Of a stretch of DNA of 64,000 nt, positions 52,450 to 60,308 are shown one piece after another. The notes below the pieces were generated by a model that worked only from the letters and a program-made list of their open reading frames with translations, was not told the origin of the DNA and ran no database searches. The translations under genes were made by a program, and so were the position numbers. Source of the stretch: Nonomuraea sediminis (GTDB taxonomy: Bacteria > Actinomycetota > Actinomycetes > Streptosporangiales > Streptosporangiaceae); the NCBI RefSeq assembly GCF_018531495.1, contig NZ_JAHDTI010000009.1, positions 434,001 to 498,000 of the forward strand, written 5' to 3'. Within the stretch, counting starts at the first letter, position 1. Every line of letters starts with the position of its first letter.

Positions 52450-53474
52450 TACTTGACCTGGTTGCCCCAAAGGCTCTTGTCGTCCACGTTGTCCTTGGTG
52501 ACCAGCGGGGCAGGGAGCTGGTCCTCCAGGCCGTTGGGCAGCTGGATGATCGTGCTGGCGTGGTCCGTCGGGCCCGGTGTGAATGTCTTACCCTCGATGG
52601 CGGCCTTGGCGTAGAAGAGCGCGTACTTGGCGTAGAGGTCGGCGGGCTGGGAGACGGTCGCGTCGATCTCGCCCTTGCGGATCGCGTCGTACTCCTGCGG
52701 GATGCCGTCGTTGGAGACGACGAAGACGTGCTTGGGGTCGCTCGGCGGGACCAGCAGGCCCTTCTGCTTGAGCACCTGCAGCGTCGGCGCCAGGTGGACG
52801 CCGCCGGCGTGCATGTAGATCCCCTTGATGTCCGGGTTCTGCTCCAGCCGGGTCTGCAGCATGGACGCGGCCTTGCTGCCCTCCCACTCCGTCGGCTCGC
52901 TGAAGACGGTGATGCCGGGGAACTTGGTCTTCATGCAGTCCAGGAACGCCTCGGAGCGGTCACGCCCGTTGACCGACGACAGCGCGCCCTGCAACTGGAC
53001 GACCTTGCCCTTGCCGCCCAGCTTCTGGCCCAGGAACTCGCAGGCCTTGGTGCCGTAGGCGCGGTTGTCGGCGCGTACCACCATGAAGACCTTGCCCTTG
53101 TCCGGGCGGGTGTCCACGGAGACGACCGGGATCTTCTTGTTCTCCAACTGCTGCAGGGTCGTGGCGATGGCGCCGGTGTCCTGCGGGGCCATGATGATCG
53201 CCTTGGCGCCCTGGCCGGTCAGCGCCTGGACGTTGCTGACCAGCTTGGTGACGTCGTTCTGCGAGTTGGTCGGCGGCATCAGGTCGACCTTGAGCTCGCC
53301 GGCCATCTGCGGGACGTACTTGATGTAGGAGTTCCAGAAGTCCGAGTCGGCGCGCGGGTGGTCGATGCCCACCTTGCCGCCACCGCCGCCTCCCGAAGTG
53401 GTGGCGGTGCCATTGGAACAGGCCGCGAGCAGCGCGGCGGCCGCCGCTGTCGCGAGGACTGGTGCGAGCTTCAT
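52449..53474 (-). CDS. Sugar-binding lipoprotein of the ABC transporter
   Basis: A 341-residue periplasmic-binding-protein-like lipoprotein. Its lipobox L-L-A-A-C-S is followed by a Gly-rich linker. The mature part has V-G-I-D-H-P-R-A-D-S-D-F-W, A-I-I-M-A-P-Q-D-T-G-A-I and V-V-S-V-D-T-R-P-D-K-G-K, the pattern of ribose/rhamnose-type (Peripla_BP_4) proteins. It binds the sugar outside the membrane. The ATG at complement 53472-53474 has GGAAGG upstream. Starts 14 bp after the SDR stop, the only non-overlapping junction in this operon upstream of the aldo/keto reductase stop. Confidence 0.92.
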   Translation of the reverse strand: MKLAPVLATAAAAALLAACSNGTATTSGGGGGGKVGIDHPRADSDFWNSYIKYVPQMAGELKVDLMPPTNSQNDVTKLVSNVQALTGQGAKAIIMAPQDTGAIATTLQQLENKKIPVVSVDTRPDKGKVFMVVRADNRAYGTKACEFLGQKLGGKGKVVQLQGALSSVNGRDRSEAFLDCMKTKFPGITVFSEPTEWEGSKAASMLQTRLEQNPDIKGIYMHAGGVHLAPTLQVLKQKGLLVPPSDPKHVFVVSNDGIPQEYDAIRKGEIDATVSQPADLYAKYALFYAKAAIEGKTFTPGPTDHASTIIQLPNGLEDQLPAPLVTKDNVDDKSLWGNQVK

Positions 53475-53488
53475 GGGAGGTACCTTCC

Positions 53489-54217
53489 TTAATTCGTCGG
53501 CCGGAGCCGCAATCCCTGCATCCCGCCGTCCACCGCCAGCGAGGTGCCCGTGGTGGCGCCCGCGTCCGGTCCGGCCAGGTAGGCGATCGCCATGGCGACC
53601 TCCTCCGCGCTGACCAGGCGGCCCATCGGCTGCCTGGCGTTGAGCGCCTTGCGCTCGGCCTCGGGATCGTCGGCCGCCTCGAGCAGCCGGCCGACCCACG
53701 GCGTGTCCGCGGTGCCCGGGTTGACGCAGTTGACCCGGATTCCTTCGCGGACGTGGTCCGCCGCCATCGCCAACGTCAGCGACAGCACCGCGCCCTTGGT
53801 CGCGCTGTACAGCGCCCGGTTCGGCAGCCCGGCCGTCGCCGCGATCGAGCAGGTGTTGACGATCGAGGCGTGCTCCGACCTGCGCAGGTACGGCAGGGCC
53901 GCCCTGGCCACCCGAACCATGCCGAACACGTTGACGTCGAAGGCCCGCTGCCATTCGGAGTCCGGGTTGTCCTCGATCGTGCCCTGGGCACCGATGCCCG
54001 CGTTGTTGACGACGACGTCGAGGCCGCCGAGCCGCTCGGCCGCCTCCGCGACCGCGGCGCGGACCTGGGCGTCGTCGGTCACGTCCACCTTGATGCCGAT
54101 GAAGGGGTCGCCAGGGGGGTTCACGTCCAGGCATGCGACCTGCCACCCGCGCTCGACGAACAGCGTCGCGGTGGCCAGGCCGATCCCGGATCCTCCACCG
54201 GTCACGATGGCTCTCAT
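53489..54217 (-). CDS. SDR dehydrogenase, probable 2-keto-3-deoxy-L-fuconate dehydrogenase
   Basis: A 242-residue short-chain dehydrogenase: cofactor motif T-G-G-G-S-G-I-G-L-A, N-N-A-G-I-G, catalytic Ser in T-C-S-I-A-A, Y-S-A-T-K and N-C-V-N-P-G. The Asp after the second strand (C-L-D-V-N) suggests NAD. Between a fuconate dehydratase and a diketo-acid hydrolase, its expected reaction is oxidation of 2-keto-3-deoxy-L-fuconate to the 2,4-diketo acid. The ATG overlaps the dehydratase stop by 4 bp. Confidence 0.9.
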   Translation of the reverse strand: MRAIVTGGGSGIGLATATLFVERGWQVACLDVNPPGDPFIGIKVDVTDDAQVRAAVAEAAERLGGLDVVVNNAGIGAQGTIEDNPDSEWQRAFDVNVFGMVRVARAALPYLRRSEHASIVNTCSIAATAGLPNRALYSATKGAVLSLTLAMAADHVREGIRVNCVNPGTADTPWVGRLLEAADDPEAERKALNARQPMGRLVSAEEVAMAIAYLAGPDAGATTGTSLAVDGGMQGLRLRPTN

Positions 54218-55500
54218 TGGTCCCTCCAGACCTCGCCGCCGGGGAAGCCGTAGGCGACGATCGATTCCTCGCGCATCTCCGCGCTGAACCCGGGACGTTC
54301 CGGGGCGGCGTAGCGTCCGTTGGTGATGACGACCGGGTCGACGAAGTGCTCGTGCAGGTGGTCGACGTACTCGATCACCCGGTCGTCCATGGATCCGCTG
54401 ATTGCCACGTAGTCGAACATCGACAGGTGCTGCACCAGCTCGCACAGCCCGACGCCGCCCGCGTGCGGGCAGACCGGGATGCCGAAGCGGGCCGCGAGCA
54501 GCAGGATCGCGATGTTCTCGTTGACGCCGCCGACCCTGGCGGAGTCGAGCTGCAGATAGGAGATGGCTCCTGCCTGCAGTAGCTGCTTGAAGACGATCCG
54601 GTTCTGCACGTGCTCGCCGGTGGCCACCGGGATGGGCTTGATGCCCTCGGCGATGGCGGCGTGGCCGAGCACGTCGTCCGGGCTGGTGGGCTCCTCGACC
54701 CAGTGCGGGTTGAAGCGGCGCAGCTCGTTCACCCACTCGATGGCCGAGGAGACGTCCCAGCGCTGGTTGGCGTCGATCGCGATGGGGAAGTCGGGGCCGC
54801 ACACCTCGCGGGCGGTGGCGAAGCGGCGCAGGTCGTCCTGGAGGTCGGCGCCTACCTTGAGCTTGATCTGCTTGAACCCCTGGTCCAGGGCCTCCTTGCA
54901 GAGCCTGCGCAGCTTGTCGTCCTCGTAGCCGAGCCAGCCCGGTGACGTGGTGTAGGCCGGGTACCCATGCGCTTTGAGGTGATTTATGCGCTTTTGCTTG
55001 CCTGGTTCAGCATTTTTCAGGATCTGGAGGGCCTGCTCGGGGGTCAGCGCGTCGCTGAGGTAGCGGAAGTCGACCAGGTCGACGATCTCCTCCGGCGTCA
55101 TCTCCGCCAGCAGCAGCCACACCGGCTTGCCCGCGCGCTTGGCCTTCAGGTCCCACAGCGCGTTCACCACGGCGGAGATCGCCATGTGCATGACGCCCTT
55201 CTCGGGCCCCAGCCAGCGCAGCTGCGAGTCGTTGATCATCTCCTTGTACAGGGCGCCCAGGTCCTCGGCGTCCTTGCCGATGACGTGCGGCTCCAGCGCG
55301 CTGATCGCCGCGGTCTGCACGTCGTTGCCGCGCCCGATGGTGAAGGCGAACCCGTGTCCCGAGTACCCGTCGTCGGTGCGCAGGATCACGTAGGCGGCCG
55401 AGTAGTCGGGATCGGGGTTCATGGCGTCGGACCCGTCGAGTTCCCTCGAGGTCGGGAAGCGGATGTCGTGGGTCTCCATCCCCACGATCCGATAACTCAT
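54214..55500 (-). CDS. L-fuconate dehydratase (enolase superfamily)
   Basis: A 428-residue enolase-superfamily enzyme of the FucD type. It has K-x-K (Q-I-K-L-K-V-G), metal ligands in A-I-D-A-N-Q-R-W, W-V-E-E-P-T-S-P-D-D and A-T-G-E-H-V, and the catalytic His in C-P-H-A-G-G-V-G-L. The N-terminal capping domain has R-F-P-T-S-R-E-L-D-G-S-D-A. It dehydrates L-fuconate to 2-keto-3-deoxy-L-fuconate in the non-phosphorylative route. The start overlaps the FAH-hydrolase stop (ATGA). This is the most specific substrate clue in the operon. Confidence 0.92.
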   Translation of the reverse strand: MSYRIVGMETHDIRFPTSRELDGSDAMNPDPDYSAAYVILRTDDGYSGHGFAFTIGRGNDVQTAAISALEPHVIGKDAEDLGALYKEMINDSQLRWLGPEKGVMHMAISAVVNALWDLKAKRAGKPVWLLLAEMTPEEIVDLVDFRYLSDALTPEQALQILKNAEPGKQKRINHLKAHGYPAYTTSPGWLGYEDDKLRRLCKEALDQGFKQIKLKVGADLQDDLRRFATAREVCGPDFPIAIDANQRWDVSSAIEWVNELRRFNPHWVEEPTSPDDVLGHAAIAEGIKPIPVATGEHVQNRIVFKQLLQAGAISYLQLDSARVGGVNENIAILLLAARFGIPVCPHAGGVGLCELVQHLSMFDYVAISGSMDDRVIEYVDHLHEHFVDPVVITNGRYAAPERPGFSAEMREESIVAYGFPGGEVWRDQ

Positions 55501-56342
55501 GCTTGCCCCACTGTCTGACGCTGGCGCCCCAGGCCGTCGATCTCCAGCTCCACCACGTCCCCCGCACGCAGGTACGGCTGGCCGGGCGTGCCCATGGCCA
55601 CGCCGGCGGGTGTGCCGGTGTTGATGACGTCGCCGGGTTCGAGCACCATGAACCGGCTCAGGTACCGGACGATCTCGGCCACGTCGAAGATCATGTTCTT
55701 GGTGGCGCCGTTCTGGCGCTGCTCGCCGTTCACCCACAGCCGCATGCCCAGGTCCTGCGGATCGGGCACGTCGTCCGCGGTCACCAGCCACGGGCCGAAC
55801 GGGTTGAACGTCTCGCAGGACTTACCCTTGTCCCATTGCCCGCCGCGCTCCAGTTGGAACTCGCGCTCGGACACGTCGTTGCAGATCGCGTACCCGGCGA
55901 TCCTGCTCAGCGCCTCCTGCCTGGACTCCAGATAGCGGCACGTCTCACCGATCACCACGGCCAGCTCGATCTCCCAGTCGGTCTTCACGCTCCCCCTGGG
56001 CACGAGCACTTGGTCATCGGGGCCGATCATGGTGTTGGGCGCCTTCATGAACACCACAGGCTCACTCGGTACGGCGGCGCCGGACTCGGCGGCGTGGTCG
56101 CTGTAGTTCAGGCCGATGCACACGATCTTGCCCGGGCGCGCGATCGGAGCGCCGATGCGCAGCCCCCCGGCGTCGACCACAGGCAGGGCGTCACGCTCAA
56201 GCGCGTCACGGACGCGCGCCACTCCCCCGGAAGCGAGGAAAGCCCCGTCAATCTCGGGCTCCCCGATGTCACGCAGGTCGCCGGCGTCGTCCATCACCAC
56301 CGGACGCTCCTGGCCGACAGGTCCTACTCGCAGCAGCTTCAC
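55497..56342 (-). CDS. Fumarylacetoacetate hydrolase-family protein, probable 2,4-diketo-3-deoxy-L-fuconate hydrolase
   Basis: A 281-residue FAH-family enzyme with C-I-G-L-N-Y-S-D-H-A, V-F-M-K-A-P-N-T, metal-binding W-E-I-E-L-A-V-V-I-G and I-C-N-D-V-S-E-R-E, and G-D-V-I-N-T-G-T-P-A-G-V at the C-terminus. In the fucose route it cleaves the diketo acid to pyruvate and L-lactate. The GTG at complement 56340-56342 has AAGGA; upstream in-frame starts run through the operator and are rejected. It is the first gene of the operon, with the GntR palindrome 17-32 bp upstream. Confidence 0.88.
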   Translation of the reverse strand: MKLLRVGPVGQERPVVMDDAGDLRDIGEPEIDGAFLASGGVARVRDALERDALPVVDAGGLRIGAPIARPGKIVCIGLNYSDHAAESGAAVPSEPVVFMKAPNTMIGPDDQVLVPRGSVKTDWEIELAVVIGETCRYLESRQEALSRIAGYAICNDVSEREFQLERGGQWDKGKSCETFNPFGPWLVTADDVPDPQDLGMRLWVNGEQRQNGATKNMIFDVAEIVRYLSRFMVLEPGDVINTGTPAGVAMGTPGQPYLRAGDVVELEIDGLGRQRQTVGQA

Positions 56343-56357
56343 ACCGCATCCTTCGCC

Positions 56358-56374
56358 TATACATCGGATGTCTC
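56358..56374. promoter_or_regulatory. GntR-type operator of the deoxysugar operon
   Basis: TATACATCGGATGTCTC matches TAGACATCGGATGTCTA (the reverse reading of the site at the gntR gene) at 15 of 17 bases. It sits 16 bp upstream of the FAH-hydrolase start, where binding would block initiation. A partial copy (ACATCCGAT) lies further upstream at 56430-56438. Confidence 0.7.
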
Positions 56375-56640
56375 TAGCTCCCGATGCTGGTCTCAGGGGG
56401 TGGGGGCTGTCAAGGCTTCGCGGGGCGAAACATCCGATCTGTGAAGATCGCATTCGTCCGACGCGCACGGCAAACGGTTGCAAAGAGGGTTTTTTGACCA
56501 TCAGCTCCGATCTTTGGACTGCCTGGCGCTACCGGCATCCGGTCAGACCAAAGACCCGATGACTGGGTTTTCGGCGTGATTATGGTCACTCAAAGCAAGA
56601 TCCTGTTCTAGCCAAGGTTGACTCAGGCCGGAAGGCGTAA

Positions 56641-56654
56641 TAGAACACGTTTCA
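56641..56654. promoter_or_regulatory. KstR-type operator upstream of the P450 gene
   Basis: TAGAACACGTTTCA matches all fixed positions of T-N2-AAC-N2-GTT-N2-A. It ends 39 bp before the P450 GTG. A half site, TGTTCTA, lies at 56604-56610. The rest of the 351-bp spacer between the sugar operon and the P450 gene is AT-rich for this genome and holds no evident gene. Confidence 0.75.
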
Positions 56655-56693
56655 ATACGGTCTTAACCAAGCGCTTGATCAAGGGTGGTTGGA

Positions 56694-57878
56694 GTGCACA
56701 TCAACCTCGTAGACCGGGACCAGTACGCGACCTCGGGGCCACCCCACGAGCAGCTGCGCTGGTTGCGGGCGAACGAACCCGTCTACCGGCACGAGGGCGA
56801 GCCCGCGTTCTGGGCCGTCACCAGGTACGAGGACGTGGTGCACGTCTCGCGGCACTCGGAGCTGTTCTCCTCCCACCGCCGCCTCGCCCTGTTCGACGAG
56901 GTGCCCCAGGAGCAGGTGGAGCTGCAGCGGCTGATGATGCTCAACCAGGACCCGCCCGAGCACTCGCGGCGGCGGTCCCTGGTCAACCGCGGGTTCACGC
57001 CTCGCACGATCGGCGCCCTCGAACAGCACATCCGCGACATCTGCGACGACCTGCTCGACAAGTCCTCCGGGGAGGTCGACTTCGTCACCGAGGTGGCCGC
57101 GCCGCTGCCGCTCTACGTGATCTGCGAGCTGCTCGGCGCGCCCGTCGAGGACCGCGACAAGATCTTCAACTGGTCGAACCGGATGATCGGCGCCCAGGAC
57201 CCCGACTACGCGGCCTCACCCGAGGAGGGCGGCGCCGCGGCCGCCGAGGTCTACGCCTACGCCAACCAGCTGGCCGCCCAGCGCCGCGCCGCGCCGCGCG
57301 ACGACATCGTCACCAAGCTCCTGCAGCCCTCGGAATCGGGCGAGACGCTGGACGAGAGCGAGTTCGACCTGTTCGTGCTGCTCCTGGTCGTCGCCGGCAA
57401 CGAGACCACCCGCAACGCCGCCTCCGGCGGGATGCTCGCCCTCTTCGAGCATCCCGAGCAGTGGGAGCGCCTGGTCGCCGACCCCTCACTGGCCCACACC
57501 GCCGCCGACGAGATCGTGCGCTGGGTCTCACCGGTGAACCTCTTCCGCCGTACGGCCACGGCGGACCTCACGCTCGGCGGCCAGGAGATCAAGGCGGACG
57601 ACAAGGTCGTCGTCTTCTACTCCTCGGCCAACCGGGACACCTCGGTCTTCCCGGACGCGGAGGTCTTCGACATCGGCCGGGACCCCAACCCGCACATCGG
57701 CTTCGGCGGCGGGGGTGCCCACTTCTGCCTCGGCAACCACCTGGCCAAACTCGAACTCCGCATCCTCTTCGAACAGCTGGCCCGCCGCTACCCCCGCCTC
57801 CGCCAGACAGGCGAGGCCCGACGCCTCCGCTCGAACTTCATCAACGGGATCAAAGAACTCCCCGTCTCCCTCTCCTGA
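56694..57878 (+). CDS. Cytochrome P450, CYP125/CYP142-like steroid hydroxylase
   Basis: A 394-residue soluble P450. I-helix A-G-N-E-T-T-R at 234-240, E273-x-x-R276 and haem Cys C345 in F-G-G-G-G-A-H-F-C-L-G. Blocks such as F-W-A-V-T-R-Y-E-D-V, F-S-S, V-N-R-G-F-T-P-R, D-P-D-Y-A and P-N-P-H-I-G-F-G-G resemble CYP125/CYP142, which oxidise the terminal methyl of the cholesterol side chain to start its breakdown. A KstR-type site precedes it. GTG at 56694 is preferred (AAGGG 8 nt upstream) over GTG at 56685. Substrate assignment is by family and regulation. Confidence 0.88.
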   Translation: MHINLVDRDQYATSGPPHEQLRWLRANEPVYRHEGEPAFWAVTRYEDVVHVSRHSELFSSHRRLALFDEVPQEQVELQRLMMLNQDPPEHSRRRSLVNRGFTPRTIGALEQHIRDICDDLLDKSSGEVDFVTEVAAPLPLYVICELLGAPVEDRDKIFNWSNRMIGAQDPDYAASPEEGGAAAAEVYAYANQLAAQRRAAPRDDIVTKLLQPSESGETLDESEFDLFVLLLVVAGNETTRNAASGGMLALFEHPEQWERLVADPSLAHTAADEIVRWVSPVNLFRRTATADLTLGGQEIKADDKVVVFYSSANRDTSVFPDAEVFDIGRDPNPHIGFGGGGAHFCLGNHLAKLELRILFEQLARRYPRLRQTGEARRLRSNFINGIKELPVSLS

Positions 57879-57882
57879 CCCT

Positions 57883-57943
57883 TCAGGAGGCCTCGCGGTA
57901 GGCGCCGCCTCCTGACGCCTCAGGAGGCCTCGCGGTAGGCGCC
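57883..57943. repeat. 24-bp direct repeat at the 3' end of the AraC gene
   Basis: The 24 bases at 57920-57943, which encode the last residues and stop of the AraC-family gene, recur exactly at 57883-57906, 37 bp away in the same orientation. The spacer is GC-rich. The outer copy lies between the convergent P450 and AraC stops and looks like a small tandem duplication. Confidence 0.85.
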
Positions 57944-58768
57944 GGGGGTCAGGCCGAAGTAGCGGGTGAACCAGCGGGTCAGGTGGCTCTGGTCGGCGAA
58001 GCCGGTCTCGGCGGCCACCTGGCCGAGCGGGATGCCCGCCGCGATCAGGCGGCGTGCCTCGCGGAGGCGGAGCTGGCGCTGGTAGTCGCTGGGGGCCATG
58101 CCGTACTGGGCGCGAAAGGCCCTGTAGACGGCGAATCGGCTGGCGCCCGCCACGGTGGCCAGCTCCTCCGGTGCCGGCTCGTCCAGGAAACGGTCATGGA
58201 TGAGCTCACGAACCCGCCACGCGACCTCGGCCCCACGACCGCCCGCACCCGCCGAGATGAGGCCGCGGGTGGAGGTGGGGCATAGGGGCGTGACGGCGGC
58301 GCGGCCTACGATCGCGGCGATCGTGGCGGTGAGGAGTTCGTCGCGGCGGAGTTCTCCGGCGCCGCCCAGGAGCGCGGCGTGCAGGTCGCGTAGTGCCCCT
58401 GCCAGGAGGGGGTCGTTCACTACCGGGTCGGCGAAGAGCGGGAGGCCGGTGGGGCGGCCGGTGATGTCGGTGAGCACGCTGGAGACCAGCTCTGGGCCTA
58501 TGTGGACGATCCGGTAGGTGAATCCGAGCGCGTCGGTGGCGTGGCCGTCGTGCGGGTCGTCGGGGTTGAAGGCCATGACCATGCCCGCGGCGCTGGTGTG
58601 GCGCGACCCGCGGCAGCTGAAGGTCTGCGCGCCGTCCTCCGTGACGCCGAAGGAGTAGGCGTCGTGGCTGTGGCGGTGGTACACGTGCCGCTCGAAGTGG
58701 GCGTGCATGGCTTCGAGCGGGCGCTCCCGCTCCCGCCAGTACCGAGCCCAGTCCCCGGCCCCGCTCAT
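57920..58768 (-). CDS. AraC-family transcriptional regulator
   Basis: A 282-residue regulator. The N-terminal cupin-like AraC ligand domain (H-A-H-F-E-R-H-V-Y-H-R-H-S-H-D-A-Y-S-F-G-V) is followed by a C-terminal double helix-turn-helix: E-E-L-A-T-V-A-G-A-S-R-F-A-V-Y-R-A-F and L-G-Q-V-A-A-E-T-G-F-A-D-Q-S-H-L-T-R-W-F. The ATG at complement 58766-58768 has GGAGG. It is convergent with the P450 gene and divergent from the ArsR-type gene. Inducer and targets unknown. Confidence 0.9.
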   Translation of the reverse strand: MSGAGDWARYWRERERPLEAMHAHFERHVYHRHSHDAYSFGVTEDGAQTFSCRGSRHTSAAGMVMAFNPDDPHDGHATDALGFTYRIVHIGPELVSSVLTDITGRPTGLPLFADPVVNDPLLAGALRDLHAALLGGAGELRRDELLTATIAAIVGRAAVTPLCPTSTRGLISAGAGGRGAEVAWRVRELIHDRFLDEPAPEELATVAGASRFAVYRAFRAQYGMAPSDYQRQLRLREARRLIAAGIPLGQVAAETGFADQSHLTRWFTRYFGLTPGAYREAS

Positions 58769-58870
58769 GCCTCCATCCTCCACCCAACCCGCGCAGACCC
58801 GGCCGCACCCCTTTGCGGTCTGGCAGCCCCATTGACAAAGAGGATTTTTACATAAAGGATTGTTTTTGCG
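58769..58870 (+). promoter_or_regulatory. Divergent promoter region with a TTGACA box
   Basis: This spacer of 102 bp contains TTGACA at 58832-58837 and an AT-rich stretch (58841-58868), unusual for this GC-rich genome. A -10 near 58853-58860 (T-A-A-A-G-G-A-T) is possible. AAAGGA at about 58854-58859 may act as a ribosome binding site for the ATG at 58871. Confidence 0.5.
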
Positions 58871-59431
58871 ATGAGAGATGTCCTGTACCTGGAGCAGATC
58901 GAGCAGGCCGAGGCCCTGCTCAAACCGCAGCGCGTCGAAGTGCTGCGGCAACTGGCCGAGCCACGGACCTGCGGCGAGGTCGCCGAGCGGCTCGGGCAGA
59001 GTCCGCAGCGCGTCTACTACCACGTCAAGCGCCTGGTGGAGGCGGGCCTGGTGGAGCAGGTCTCCGAGCGCAAGGTGCGCGGGATCCACGAGGGGATCTA
59101 TCAGGCGGGCGCCCGTGCCTACTGGCTGTCGCCGCGCCTGGTCGGCCGCATCGGGCTGCACCGCGCCCAGGACGAGCTCAGCCTCGGCTACCTGGTGGAC
59201 CTCATGGAGGAGGTCCAGCGCGACATCGCCGGGCTGGACCGGTCGGCGCCGGAGCTGCCGTCGTTCGGCCTGTCCGGGGAGATCCGGGTCCGGCCGGAGC
59301 TGCGCAAACAGTTCCTGGAAGAGGTGCAGAGCGCGATGCAGGACCTTTTCACCCGGTACGGCGGAGCGGAAGGGGACCCCTTCAAGCTCGCCGTCGCCTG
59401 CTACCCCAAGGGAGAAGAAGACCATGAGTGA
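58871..59431 (+). CDS. ArsR-type winged-helix regulator
   Basis: A 186-residue protein with an N-terminal winged helix: L-L-K-P-Q-R-V-E-V-L-R-Q-L-A, C-G-E-V-A-E-R-L-G-Q-S-P-Q-R-V-Y-Y-H-V-K-R-L-V-E-A-G-L-V. The C-terminal ~110 residues are helical and of unknown ligand. ArsR-like genes directly upstream of SRPBCC (AHSA1-type) genes are common, and here the two overlap by 8 bp, so they are co-translated. No metal-binding cysteine motif is present, so metal sensing is unlikely. Confidence 0.88.
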   Translation: MRDVLYLEQIEQAEALLKPQRVEVLRQLAEPRTCGEVAERLGQSPQRVYYHVKRLVEAGLVEQVSERKVRGIHEGIYQAGARAYWLSPRLVGRIGLHRAQDELSLGYLVDLMEEVQRDIAGLDRSAPELPSFGLSGEIRVRPELRKQFLEEVQSAMQDLFTRYGGAEGDPFKLAVACYPKGEEDHE

Positions 59432-60257
59432 TCCGATGATTGTCCGCGCCCGCGTCGCCGCGCCCGTCAAGAAGGTGCACGAGGCCCTGACCGACCCCGC
59501 GGCGCTGCGCGTGTGGCTGGCCGAACACGCCGAGGTCGATCCGCCGGACCGCTACGAGTTCTGGGGCCGCCACACGCCCGAAGGCTCCGCACCGCACCAG
59601 CACCTGCTGCACCTGGACGAGCGCACGGTGCGCTTCGCCTGGGACCTGGACGGCGAGCGGACCACGACCGAGTTCTCGCTGGAGGAGGACGGGCCCGACG
59701 CCACGATCGTGTCGGTGTCGCAGACCCACTTCTCCTTCGAGGAGGCGCTGGCGGAGTCGACGGTCCGGGGCGTGCTGATGACCTACTGGTGCCTGGCGCT
59801 GGCCAACCTGGCCGAGTACATGGACGGGCGGCCGCTCACGCCCAAGATCGACTTCACCTCGCCCGACCTGCGGGCCTCGGTCCTGATCGCGGCCACGCCG
59901 CAGGCGGTGTTCGACTCGCTCGTCGACTCGGAGACGGTCACCCGCTGGTTCGGGTATCCGGTCGAGATCGACCCCGTCGTCGGCGGCAGGGTCGCCATGG
60001 GCGGCGAGGGCACCGCCAAGATCCTCGAGCTGGAGCCCGGCGCCAAGCTCACCATCGACTGGGGCTCCACCGGCCTGACGACCTGGGAACTGGCGGATTC
60101 GGACGGCAAGACCCGCCTCACGATCATCCAGAGCGGCTTCGACGGCCGCCCGCCCTACGCCGCCTGGGGCGGCAACCTGTCGGGGCTCGCGGAATTCCGC
60201 CGCTACCACGAGATCCCCGACTGGGAGCCCATCTGGCGCCACTCCCCCATGGCCTGA
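59424..60257 (+). CDS. Tandem SRPBCC (AHSA1-like) domain protein
   Basis: A 277-residue protein with two START/Bet v1-like domains. The first (~1-130) has P-V-K-K-V-H-E-A-L-T-D-P-A-A-L-R-V-W-L-A; the second (~145-270) has A-T-P-Q-A-V-F-D-S-L-V-D-S-E-T-V-T-R-W-F-G and V-V-G-G-R-V-A-M-G-G-E-G. Such domains bind hydrophobic ligands. The ATG overlaps the regulator stop by 8 bp (ATGAGTGA). It probably acts with, or is controlled by, the ArsR-type protein. Ligand unknown. Confidence 0.88.
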   Translation: MSDPMIVRARVAAPVKKVHEALTDPAALRVWLAEHAEVDPPDRYEFWGRHTPEGSAPHQHLLHLDERTVRFAWDLDGERTTTEFSLEEDGPDATIVSVSQTHFSFEEALAESTVRGVLMTYWCLALANLAEYMDGRPLTPKIDFTSPDLRASVLIAATPQAVFDSLVDSETVTRWFGYPVEIDPVVGGRVAMGGEGTAKILELEPGAKLTIDWGSTGLTTWELADSDGKTRLTIIQSGFDGRPPYAAWGGNLSGLAEFRRYHEIPDWEPIWRHSPMA

Positions 60258-60270
60258 CCGCACCAGCGTT

Positions 60271-60305
60271 CAAGACCCTTCCCCGGTGTCCGGGGGAGGG
60301 TCTTG
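60271..60305 (+). promoter_or_regulatory. Long hairpin enclosing the DUF2000 ribosome binding site
   Basis: CAAGACCCT-T-CCCCGG at 60271-60286 pairs with CCGGGG-G-AGGGTCTTG at 60290-60305, a 16-bp stem with one T:G pair and a 3-nt loop. It lies 13 bp after the SRPBCC stop. The right arm includes GGGGAGGG, the only plausible ribosome binding site for the ATG at 60309. It may end the upstream transcript and/or mask that start; no T-run follows. Confidence 0.75.
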
Positions 60306-60308
60306 TGC

